Source: Thermoleophilia bacterium (GTDB taxonomy: Bacteria > Actinomycetota > Thermoleophilia > Gaiellales > Gaiellaceae). Taken from it: a stretch of 39,144 nt of DNA. Below, one piece after another: positions 32,762 to 38,989 of this stretch. The stretch spans positions 1 through 39,144 of the forward strand of contig SHVL01000024.1 in assembly GCA_009694305.1 (NCBI GenBank), given 5' to 3'. The translations under genes and the position numbers were made by a program. The notes under the pieces were generated by a model. That model had not been told where the DNA came from, did no database searches, and worked only from the letters and a program-made list of their open reading frames with translations. Position 1 is the stretch's first letter. Each line of letters begins with the position of its first letter.

Positions 32762-34804
32762 GTGCGAGACCTGAGGCCGCTCTTCGATCCACGGTCGATT
32801 GCCGTGCTCGGCGCATCCGACGATCCCACGAAGTGGGGTCAGTGGATCGCCGCCGGTGCGTTGAACGGAGCCCACCGCCGTGATGTCTGGCTCGTCAACC
32901 GGAAGGGCGGCGAGATCCTCGGCCAGCAGGTCTACCGGTCGCTCGCCGACCTACCGGGAGCTCCCGACCTCGTCGTCATCTCGCTTCCGGCGGCCGCGTT
33001 CGAGCAGGCGATCGACGACTCGCTTGCTGTGGGTGCTCGCGCGATCGTCGCGATCACGGCGGGGCTCGGCGAGATCGACGCTGCCGGCAAGGAGCGCGAG
33101 CGCCTGGTGGTCGAGAAGGTGCGTGCGGCCGGTGCCATAATGATCGGCCCGAACTGCCTCGGCGTCTACGACGCGGCCGCCGATCTCGATGTTGGCTCGA
33201 ACCCGTTCACTCCCGGTTTGCTCGGGATCATCTCCCAGAGCGGAAACCTCGCGATCGAGCTGAGCTTGCTCGCCGTGGAATACGGTCTCGGGGTCTCGCG
33301 CTTCGCCTCGCTCGGCAATCAGGCCGACATCGGGGCCGCCGAGCTCGTCGAGGCTTTCGCGGCGGACGAGCACACCCGTGTGATCGGCGTCTATTGCGAG
33401 GATTTCCGCGACGGACGGGCCTTTGCGCGGGCCGGTGCTGCTGCGGTCGCGGCCGGCAAGCAGGTCGTTCTCCTCGCCGCCGGCGGCAGCGAGGCCGGAG
33501 CGCGGGCGGCGGCCTCCCACACCGGCGCGCTTGCGAGCGACACGGCCGCCGTTGCGGCGGCCTGCCGCGCTGCGGGGATCCTCCGCGTCGCGACGCCCAA
33601 GCAGCTCGTCGATCGCGCGCTCTCGAGCCTTGCGCCATACCGGCCCCGTGGGCGGCGGGTCGCGATCGTCGGAGACGGCGGTGGCACGGGCGTCGTCACA
33701 GCCGACCTCGTCACGGAGGCGGGACTCGAGTTGCCGGAGCTCTCGCCCGAGCTCGCGAAGCGTCTCACCGATATCGCGCCCAGCATCATTACGACGAACC
33801 CCGTAGACCTCGCTGGCGCGGGAGAGCGGGACTTCTGGAGCTTCGAGCGCGTCACGACCACGGTGCTCGAATCGGATGAGGTGGACGCGGTCATCTTCAC
33901 CGGCTATTTCGGTGGCTACAGCCAGATGAACGAGCAGTTCAGCGTCATAGAGACGGAGGTGGGCCATGCGATCGCACGTGCCGCCGAGGCAAGCGGGAAC
34001 CTGCTTCTGGCGCAGGCGATGTACTGGGACTCGTCACCAGCCCGGGCTCTGCGAGCCGGGGGCGTGCCTGTCTACCGCGATATCGAGGCGGCCGTCGATA
34101 CCCTCGCGCACCTTGTCGAGCAGCGCGAGGCGCACACATCGGGTGTCTCCTCGGTTGGAGATCCCGCTCCCCCCGTTGCCGGCGACGGATATTTCGAGTC
34201 GCGGGACGTTCTCGCCGCCGCTGGTATCACGTTCGCCGACGCACGCCCGGCGGCCTCCGTGGATGAAGTGCGTTCCGTCGCAGCCGAGCTCGGCTATCCG
34301 GTCGTGCTGAAAGCGCTCGGGCTGCTGCACAAGTCCGATGCCGGCGGCGTCGCTCTGGGCCTGGGAGACGATGCGGCCGTTGCCGCTGCGGCCGCCGACA
34401 TGGAGACGCGACTCGCCCCGGAGGGATTCTCGGTCGAGACGCTCGTCGAAACGAGCGGCGGCGTCGAGCTGATCGTCGGTGCCCGCCACGACCTGCGCTT
34501 CGGCCCGCTCGTCCTCGTCGGCCTCGGCGGCGTCTACGCAGAGCTTCTGCGTGACGTGAGGGTCGCCCTCGCTCCCGCGACGGCCGACGAGCTCGAGGCG
34601 CTCTTCCTTTCGCTCAGGGGAGCCGGCGTGCTCACCGGAGCGCGCGGCCGTGCGCCGGTGGACGTGCGTGCCGCTGCCGAAGCAGCAGCCGCCCTCTCAC
34701 GGGTCGCTGCAGCCCATCCGGAGATCGCCGAGATCGAGATCAACCCGCTGCTCGTGACGCCGGCGGGCGCCGTCGGCCTCGACGCCCGCATCGTCCTAGG
34801 CTGA
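32762..34804 (+). CDS. NDP-forming acyl-CoA synthetase (fused alpha and beta)
   Basis: A 680-residue enzyme of the ADP/GDP-forming acetyl-CoA synthetase family, which interconverts acyl-CoA, NDP and phosphate with acid, CoA and NTP. The order is a CoA-binding Rossmann domain (FDPRSIAVLGASDDPTKWG), succinyl-CoA-ligase-like domains with the phosphorylated His in AASHTGALASDTA, and a C-terminal ATP-grasp domain (GYPVVLKALGLLHKSDAGGVALGL) ending in EIEINPLLV. Single-chain alpha-beta fusions are common in actinobacteria and archaea. The acyl group cannot be told; acetate, aryl or branched acids are all possible. It lies 21 nt after typA, within which the hexamer above sits. Confidence 0.93.
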   Translation: MRDLRPLFDPRSIAVLGASDDPTKWGQWIAAGALNGAHRRDVWLVNRKGGEILGQQVYRSLADLPGAPDLVVISLPAAAFEQAIDDSLAVGARAIVAITAGLGEIDAAGKERERLVVEKVRAAGAIMIGPNCLGVYDAAADLDVGSNPFTPGLLGIISQSGNLAIELSLLAVEYGLGVSRFASLGNQADIGAAELVEAFAADEHTRVIGVYCEDFRDGRAFARAGAAAVAAGKQVVLLAAGGSEAGARAAASHTGALASDTAAVAAACRAAGILRVATPKQLVDRALSSLAPYRPRGRRVAIVGDGGGTGVVTADLVTEAGLELPELSPELAKRLTDIAPSIITTNPVDLAGAGERDFWSFERVTTTVLESDEVDAVIFTGYFGGYSQMNEQFSVIETEVGHAIARAAEASGNLLLAQAMYWDSSPARALRAGGVPVYRDIEAAVDTLAHLVEQREAHTSGVSSVGDPAPPVAGDGYFESRDVLAAAGITFADARPAASVDEVRSVAAELGYPVVLKALGLLHKSDAGGVALGLGDDAAVAAAAADMETRLAPEGFSVETLVETSGGVELIVGARHDLRFGPLVLVGLGGVYAELLRDVRVALAPATADELEALFLSLRGAGVLTGARGRAPVDVRAAAEAAAALSRVAAAHPEIAEIEINPLLVTPAGAVGLDARIVLG

Positions 34805-34843
34805 CCCCACCGGAACGGGTTTAACCGATACGCGGCGTACCCT

Positions 34844-34860
34844 TGTGATCTATCATCACA
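34844..34860. promoter_or_regulatory. Palindromic operator candidate upstream of the cupin gene
   Basis: A perfect 6-bp inverted repeat TGTGAT-CTATC-ATCACA, 38 nt before ATG 34898. It overlaps a TATCAT -10-like hexamer (34851-34856). It resembles CRP/GlxR or GntR-type sites, but the spacing is one base longer than the CRP consensus. Confidence 0.4.
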
Positions 34861-34897
34861 GCTTCGATCGTCACGCAGCCCTCACCCGGGGGTCACA

Positions 34898-35185
34898 ATG
34901 GGCATCAAGATTGAAGCGGACGAGATCGAGGCTCCGCAGAAGCAAGGTTGGGGCATCGTCCACCTGAAGCAAGGGCAACGTGGCCCGGCAGACGAGCACA
35001 GCCACCCGTATGACGAGTACGTCGTCATGCTGAGCGGCCGCTGTGTCCTGCGCAACGCGGGCATCAACGTCGAGTACGGCGCGGGAGAGATCGGCTTCTT
35101 CCCACGGAACCAACCGCACCGCTCCGTGGAGGCCCTCGAAGACACCACCTACATCTGGACTCGAGGCGATTCGCCGGACGACTGA
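34898..35185 (+). CDS. Small single-domain cupin protein
   Basis: A 95-residue cupin. Motif 1 has metal ligands His34, His36 and Glu40 (EHSHPYDEYVVMLSG) and motif 2 has His74 (GEIGFFPRNQPHRS), the standard 3-His-1-Glu metal site. Small cupins act as metalloenzymes or sensors; no function can be named. A G-rich run (CCGGGGG) 6-10 nt before the ATG can act as ribosome binding site. A palindromic operator candidate lies upstream, so it is probably a single regulated gene. It converges with the small membrane-protein gene at 35307. Confidence 0.85.
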   Translation: MGIKIEADEIEAPQKQGWGIVHLKQGQRGPADEHSHPYDEYVVMLSGRCVLRNAGINVEYGAGEIGFFPRNQPHRSVEALEDTTYIWTRGDSPDD

Positions 35186-35224
35186 GCCTTGCCGGACCAG
35201 AGAGAGGCTTGCCTGACCACGGTT

Positions 35225-35249
35225 GCCTGCGCCAGCGTTAGGGAATGTC
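35225..35249 (+). repeat. Dispersed repeat, copy 1
   Basis: GCCTGCGCCAGCGTT, three variable bases, then GAATGTC. The same arrangement occurs at 35702-35726. It starts 57 nt beyond the 3' end of the membrane-protein gene at 35307. Confidence 0.7.
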
Positions 35250-35306
35250 ACCCGAAACCTGGATCGTCGCCTGCATGGCTCACCCGCGCCGAGCCGTGCG
35301 TCGCGC

Positions 35307-35660
35307 TCAACGCCTCCAGGCGGCGAAGAAGCCAGGCTGGTCGCGTAGCGCCGGTGGGACTACGAGTCGTGGCCTGTTTACGAGAAACACCGCCGCGGAC
35401 AGAGGTATCAGGACGCCGAAAAGGAGCACTCCCCAGACGGAAACAAGACCAGGGAATAGAACCGAGAACACAAGCGTGACGGCGACCAGCTCAGCAACCA
35501 GCTCGTTTCGACGGAAGCCGTACCAAGAGGCCTCTCCCCACGGCCAGTGAGACGGCATCCTGTAGTAGTCGCTCGTGGCGTCGCGCCTCCACCCTCGTAC
35601 GAGGCCCACACCGCCCAGCAACGTTCCGGCGGTCAGGACGAGGATCAGCACGACATCCAT
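35307..35660 (-). CDS. Small membrane protein, three helices
   Basis: A 117-residue protein with hydrophobic helices near 2-22, 55-70 and 73-94, a hydrophilic loop RGWRRDATSDYYRMPSHWPWGEASWYGFRRNE between the first two, and a soluble tail. I do not recognise the family. The open frame continues far upstream, but ATG 35660 starts directly at the first helix, and TACGTT lies 8 nt before it. It may be part of the accessory island. A copy of the dispersed repeat lies on each side: 35225-35249 downstream and 35702-35726 upstream. Confidence 0.65.
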   Translation of the reverse strand: MDVVLILVLTAGTLLGGVGLVRGWRRDATSDYYRMPSHWPWGEASWYGFRRNELVAELVAVTLVFSVLFPGLVSVWGVLLFGVLIPLSAAVFLVNRPRLVVPPALRDQPGFFAAWRR

Positions 35661-35701
35661 GCGCCGACAACGTACAGCGAACTCGCAGGTACGGATCCGA
35701 A

Positions 35702-35726
35702 GCCTGCGCCAGCGTTTACGAATGTC
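35702..35726 (+). repeat. Dispersed repeat, copy 2
   Basis: GCCTGCGCCAGCGTT-N3-GAATGTC, as in copy 1. It is 56 nt beyond the 3' end of the membrane-protein gene at 35783, almost the same spacing as copy 1 has to its own gene. Confidence 0.7.
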
Positions 35727-35782
35727 CCTCGTAAGACGTTGTGCCCGGGCGGGCGATTCGCAACCGTGCGGATACGAGGAGG

Positions 35783-36079
35783 CTAGGCGTCGGGAGGGTT
35801 CTTCTTGCCGCTCTTGGGTGTCCAGCCGCCAGACTGAGCGCGTGCGATCGCACCGATCATGTTCTCGGCTCGCTGTCCTTGTCGTTCCAAATCCTCTTGC
35901 GGGACACGCTTTCGTAGCTTGTCGATCAGAACTACTCCGAGGACATAGGTTGTGAGACCGACGCCTGCGAATACTCCCGCGGCTAGCCAGTGGCGAGACG
36001 TGAATGAGAAGAGCGCTGCGACGAAGGCGAGCGAGCCAACGCCAAGAACGAGCATCCAAGAGGCGTTGTACGCGCGCAT
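35783..36079 (-). CDS. Small membrane protein, two helices
   Basis: A 98-residue protein with two hydrophobic helices (WMLVLGVGSLAFVAALFSF and LAAGVFAGVGLTTYVLGVVLI) and a charged cytoplasmic tail LRKRVPQEDLERQGQRAENMIGAIARAQSGG with coiled-coil-like spacing. Family unknown. ATG 36079 is supported by TACACT 6 nt upstream (36086-36091), the same layout as other genes here. It is transcribed towards the other small membrane-protein gene. Confidence 0.65.
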   Translation of the reverse strand: MRAYNASWMLVLGVGSLAFVAALFSFTSRHWLAAGVFAGVGLTTYVLGVVLIDKLRKRVPQEDLERQGQRAENMIGAIARAQSGGWTPKSGKKNPPDA

Positions 36080-36085
36080 CGGAAC

Positions 36086-36091
36086 AGTGTA
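36086..36091 (-). promoter_or_regulatory. -10-like hexamer for the two-helix membrane protein
   Basis: TACACT on the minus strand, 6 nt before ATG 36079. Confidence 0.4.
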
Positions 36092-36208
36092 AGGACGCCG
36101 CAGCCGACCCGACGGCTGCCGCCCTGCGCATGTGCGGGCCGATGTCATCAGGCCCTTGCTGCGGCGCCCGCCCGCTGATCCTGTGGCGAGTCGGGTGTTG
36201 GCCCCGAG

Positions 36209-36242
36209 GCTCGTCGCGTCCGAGCGGGTTTTTGCTCGGACG
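36209..36242 (+). other. Two mutually exclusive hairpins with an internal T run
   Basis: GCTCG (36209-36213) can pair with CGAGC (36221-36225), followed by GGGTTTTT. Alternatively CGTCCGAGC (36217-36225) pairs perfectly with GCTCGGACG (36234-36242), leaving the T run in the loop. The first fold resembles a terminator and the second would prevent it, as in attenuators. A 40-codon ATG frame starts 3 nt later. Confidence 0.4.
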
Positions 36243-36244
36243 TG

Positions 36245-36367
36245 ATGAGTGGGCCTTCACCCGAGGTCAGTGGGTGGGCGCCGTCGTCGTTGGGTGCGCT
36301 GGCGCTCGTCGGCTGCGCGGCGCTGTTGAGCCGGGCGCGTAGCGCCCGGCTTCTTTTCTTGTATTAG
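36245..36367 (+). CDS. Possible 40-residue membrane peptide
   Basis: An ATG frame encoding MSGPSPEVSGWAPSSLGALA and then a hydrophobic stretch with a basic end. There is no ribosome binding site and a strong terminator hairpin falls inside the frame, so it may not be expressed. It is listed because it follows the paired hairpins directly. Confidence 0.2.
   Translation: MSGPSPEVSGWAPSSLGALALVGCAALLSRARSARLLFLY
36328..36360 (+). terminator. Strong intrinsic terminator
   Basis: A perfect 9-bp stem GCCGGGCGC / GCGCCCGGC with a 3-nt loop, extended by an A-T pair, followed by TTCTTTTCTT. No convincing gene precedes it on the plus strand, so it may end a small RNA or insulate the Rep gene from upstream transcription. 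Confidence 0.7.
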
Positions 36368-36430
36368 CAACGTAACTCGTCGGGGATCTGGGGGTGTCGT
36401 CCGGCGGGGTTGTTAGGTTCCTGGTCTCCG

Positions 36431-36448
36431 CGAGCGCATCGACGCTCG
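36431..36448. repeat. Hairpin CGAGCG/CGCTCG before the tandem repeats
   Basis: A perfect 6-bp inverted repeat with a 6-nt loop. It directly precedes the two tandem units and belongs to the same structured zone upstream of the Rep-like gene. Confidence 0.5.
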
Positions 36449-36537
36449 GGCGACGCCGGGGTGACCGCCCCGCCACCGGCGGATCATGGAAGGGGCGACG
36501 CCGGGGTCATCGGCCCCGCCACCGGCGGATTAATGGA
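36448..36537 (+). repeat. Two tandem ~44-bp hairpin-forming units (possible origin)
   Basis: Unit 1 (36448-36490) and unit 2 (36493-36537) share GGGCGACGCCGGGGT, a variable loop, then CCCCGCCACCGGCGGAT and ATGGA. Each can fold (CGCCGG with CCGGCG, or CGGGG with CCCCG). They lie 65-150 bp before the HUH Rep-like gene, where a rolling-circle double-strand origin or Rep operator would be expected. Confidence 0.55.
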
Positions 36538-36586
36538 TGGGCACCGAGCGTGGTGATAGCGGCCCGCTCACTCTGTTATCTCGAGT

Positions 36587-36593
36587 GAAGGGG
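36587..36593 (+). promoter_or_regulatory. Ribosome binding site of the Rep-like gene
   Basis: GAAGGGG is 8 nt before ATG 36602. A weak TGTTAT -10-like hexamer is at 36574-36579. A leadered gene contrasts with the leaderless style of the chromosome genes here. Confidence 0.5.
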
Positions 36594-36601
36594 CCGTATT
36601 C

Positions 36602-37357
36602 ATGGACGCTGTGGTTGGGAGTCGGAGTGCCTTGTCGGCGGGTGGCCGGTGGGCGCTGACGTTGTATCCGGAGGCTGCGGAGGCGGGAGGTTCGTTCCGT
36701 TCGGTGTTCCCCGCTGGCCGTGGTGGCGGTGGGGTGCCGGATCAGGTTCGGGCGTTGGAGGAGGGGGCGAGGCGGGCGCGGGCGAAGGTGCGCCGCTATT
36801 GCGCCGCGAACCGGCTGAACCGTCTCGGCACGTTGACGTATGCGGGGGAGGGCTGTCACGACCCGACGGTGGTTCGGGCGGATGCGGCGGGGTTCTTCAA
36901 GCGGCTGCGGTTCGGGCTTGGCGGGAAAGCGCTGCCGTATCTGTGGGTGCCGGAATGGCATCCCGGCGGCCACGGTCTGCACCTCCACTTCGCGGTCGGC
37001 CGCTACGTGGGTCATTCGTTGATCCGGGAGGCGTGGGGCCGTGGGATCGTGCATATCAAGCTGCTTGGGGATCTGCCGGTGGGGTCGGGGTCGCTCGGTG
37101 AGGTGCGGCTCGCGGCCCGCTATCTGGGGAAGTACGCAGGCAAGGCAGTTGACGGGGATCGTCCGGCAGGTCTGCATCGCTACGAGATCGCGCAGGGCTC
37201 CACGCCTTCGTCGCTGGTCTGTGAGGGACGCTCACCGGACGATGTGATCGGGCAGGCATCGGAGCGGATGGGGAGGTCGCCAGCGCACGTATGGCTTTCG
37301 TCCGGGGAGGACGGCTGGCAGGGTCCGCCCGCCTGTTGGGTGGCGTGGGATGACTGA
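36602..37357 (+). CDS. HUH-type replication initiator-like protein
   Basis: A 251-residue protein with the motif order of rolling-circle Rep/relaxase HUH endonucleases. A beta strand LGTLTY (75-80) is followed by a helical FFKRLRFG (98-105). The metal-binding HUH motif HGLHLHF has His127-Leu-His129 preceded by YLWVPEWH. The nicking-tyrosine helix AARYLGKYAGKA carries Tyr174 and Tyr178 with Lys177/181. HUH enzymes nick single-stranded DNA at a hairpin origin and form a 5' phosphotyrosine. Two tandem hairpin units lie just upstream. The small overlapping gene after it and the convergent serine recombinase suggest an integrative element that can replicate. Whether it initiates replication or mobilises DNA is open. 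Confidence 0.8.
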   Translation: MDAVVGSRSALSAGGRWALTLYPEAAEAGGSFRSVFPAGRGGGGVPDQVRALEEGARRARAKVRRYCAANRLNRLGTLTYAGEGCHDPTVVRADAAGFFKRLRFGLGGKALPYLWVPEWHPGGHGLHLHFAVGRYVGHSLIREAWGRGIVHIKLLGDLPVGSGSLGEVRLAARYLGKYAGKAVDGDRPAGLHRYEIAQGSTPSSLVCEGRSPDDVIGQASERMGRSPAHVWLSSGEDGWQGPPACWVAWDD

Positions 37358-37541
37358 TCCCGCTGTCGTTGCCGCATGGGTCGAGGCTTCGTGCGCTTCG
37401 CAGGGGCTTCCCGTACACGTGACTGATCTGGGGTCACTGGGCCAGGTGGCTGACCTGATGGGCGCGGCGCCCGGCGTCAGCCGGGAGGCGCCCCGCAGGC
37501 CGGCAGCTGGGTCAGACGCGCCAGACCGGCTGGAGGCGTGA
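37350..37541 (+). CDS. Small element protein overlapping the Rep-like gene
   Basis: A 63-residue protein. The ATG at 37350 lies within the last codons of the Rep-like gene (8-nt overlap), so translation is likely coupled. The first ~35 residues are a helix-forming, balanced sequence (VAAWVEASCASQGLPVHVTD) and the C-terminal tail is Pro/Arg-rich. The 3' end overlaps the convergent recombinase gene by 30 nt. No known family. It may assist Rep or be a DNA-binding accessory (inference). Confidence 0.55.
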   Translation: MTDPAVVAAWVEASCASQGLPVHVTDLGSLGQVADLMGAAPGVSREAPRRPAAGSDAPDRLEA

Positions 37542-38918
37542 GGCGTCGAAGCGGTTGTAGCCCTGCCTGCCGGGTGCGACAACGACGTGATCGAGGACGG
37601 CCTTGATGATCGCCTGCTGCCGGGTCAGGTCGAGCGTCTGCCACCGCTCCCGCAAACCGGAGTCCGCTCCAACGTTGCCATCAAGCACGGTCGTACGGGT
37701 CGCCTTCGCAAGCTGCTTACGAGCAAGAGTGAGCCTTGCTTCGATCGGTTTACGTGCGGCGAGCCATTCGGCCATCCCTATCGCCTTGTTGCCGTAGGCG
37801 TCTGCAAGCTCCGCGAGCTGTGCCTGGGCCTCGTCGGCCTCGCGCTGGTATCGCTCCGCGTCGGGCTGCGAGCGTTGCTGCCCGTTCAGGATCGCGGCGA
37901 ACTCGGGCGAGTCGAGGCGATACAGCACGGCCTCGGCCACGAACGCCTCGGCTTCATCGGCTCCGAGGTATATGTGGCCGCAGCCACTCAGCCCCGGGCC
38001 TTTCGCGCAGGCATAGCGCTTCTGGCCGCCGCTCCGGGGGCGAGCTACCATCGGCTCCCCACACAGACCACACCGCAGCACCCTGGTCAGCAGATAGCGG
38101 CGGGCGCTCCTGTTCGTCCGCCGGGCCGGGTCATCGAGTGTCGCCCTAATAGTCGCGCTCGCGGCCGTGGTGATGATCGCGTCCCACTCGGCAGGAGCCA
38201 CGATCTCCCCTTTGTGCTCACGCTGCCCTGCGATCCGACCGGAATAGAGCATCCGTCGCAAGGTCTGGGGCGACCACTCCCCACCGCTCGCAGCCACGAT
38301 CCCACGGTCGTTCAGGTCAGAGCAGATCGCCCGGATCGACTCACCCGCCAGGAAACGCCTCGCACACTCACGCACAACCTCGGCCTCGGCCGGGTTGACC
38401 GTTAGCCGGTCGGCGTTGTATCCGTAGGGTCTGCTGCCGCCGCCTGAGAGCTTGCCGTTCTCGGCGAGCTCCTCGTGCTTGCGCTGGATACGACGGCTTG
38501 TGTCGTCGCTCGACTTCGCTGCCATCGCACCCAGGATACGCGCCTGGAACCGCCCATCCGTAGTGGTCAGATCGATCTGACCACTGACCGAGGCGACGTT
38601 CGTCAGGTGCAACCGGTCGCAGAGATCGATGAACGCCTCCAACTCACGCGGCTGCCGATGCAAACGATCAAGGTCATAAACCAGAAGCCCGTCGATCACA
38701 CCGGAAGCGAGATCATCAAGACACCGGGCGTACTCCGGCCGCGCCTTCCCACTCCACGCGCTCACATCGTCATCGACATACCGCTCGACAACCTCCCAGC
38801 CCCTGCGCTCCCCAAGCCGCTCACAGTCCGCCAGCTGCCGCCGCACGCCAAGCGTATCGCCCTCACGATCAGACGAAATCCGCGCATAGATCCCAGCACG
38901 AACCGGAGCAATAATCAC
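37512..38918 (-). CDS. Large serine recombinase (integrase)
   Basis: A 468-residue site-specific recombinase of the large serine integrase class. The N-terminal catalytic domain has AGIYARISSDREGDTLGVRRQ with the nucleophile Ser15 and Arg13, and YDLDRLHRQPRELE and GRFQARILGAMAAKSSDDTSRRI further on. A recombinase domain follows (residues ~165-270). A zinc ribbon comes next (RCGLCGEPM ... CAKGPGLSGCGH), then a coiled-coil segment (PDAERYQREADEAQAQLAELADAYGN). Such enzymes insert and excise elements between short attP and attB sites without host factors. The GTG start has TATGTT six nt upstream. A copy of the 14-bp repeat lies 23 bp upstream, where an attachment site often sits. Confidence 0.95.
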   Translation of the reverse strand: MIIAPVRAGIYARISSDREGDTLGVRRQLADCERLGERRGWEVVERYVDDDVSAWSGKARPEYARCLDDLASGVIDGLLVYDLDRLHRQPRELEAFIDLCDRLHLTNVASVSGQIDLTTTDGRFQARILGAMAAKSSDDTSRRIQRKHEELAENGKLSGGGSRPYGYNADRLTVNPAEAEVVRECARRFLAGESIRAICSDLNDRGIVAASGGEWSPQTLRRMLYSGRIAGQREHKGEIVAPAEWDAIITTAASATIRATLDDPARRTNRSARRYLLTRVLRCGLCGEPMVARPRSGGQKRYACAKGPGLSGCGHIYLGADEAEAFVAEAVLYRLDSPEFAAILNGQQRSQPDAERYQREADEAQAQLAELADAYGNKAIGMAEWLAARKPIEARLTLARKQLAKATRTTVLDGNVGADSGLRERWQTLDLTRQQAIIKAVLDHVVVAPGRQGYNRFDASRLQPVWRV

Positions 38919-38924
38919 TCAGGG

Positions 38925-38930
38925 AACATA
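38925..38930 (-). promoter_or_regulatory. -10-like hexamer for the serine recombinase
   Basis: TATGTT on the minus strand, 6 nt before the GTG at 38918. The repeat copy at 38942-38955 covers the -35 region. Confidence 0.4.
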
Positions 38931-38941
38931 CACGAACACTC

Positions 38942-38955
38942 GCCTGCGCCAGCGT
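38942..38955 (+). repeat. Dispersed repeat, copy 3 (possible attachment-site core)
   Basis: GCCTGCGCCAGCGT, identical to the first 14 bases of copies 1 and 2 but without the GAATGTC part. It lies between the recombinase start and the 3' end of the acyl-CoA dehydrogenase gene. Confidence 0.6.
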
Positions 38956-38989
38956 GCTCTCGCCCGAGCAGGCGCCGTTCGCCCCGGCC

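Noticed and set aside
34844-34860. Canonical CRP/GlxR site
   Set aside because: Spacing is N7, not N6, so only a generic palindromic operator is claimed.
35225-35249. Fragment of 16S rRNA (complement reads AACGCTGGCG)
   Set aside because: Only ten bases match the 16S 5' region and the flanks differ completely.
35225-35782. Integron cassette array with attC sites
   Set aside because: Gene-plus-repeat modules suggested it, and an ACAACGT/ACGTTGT inverted pair exists near the second repeat, but RYYYAAC/GTTRRRY core sites are not matched and no IntI tyrosine recombinase is present.
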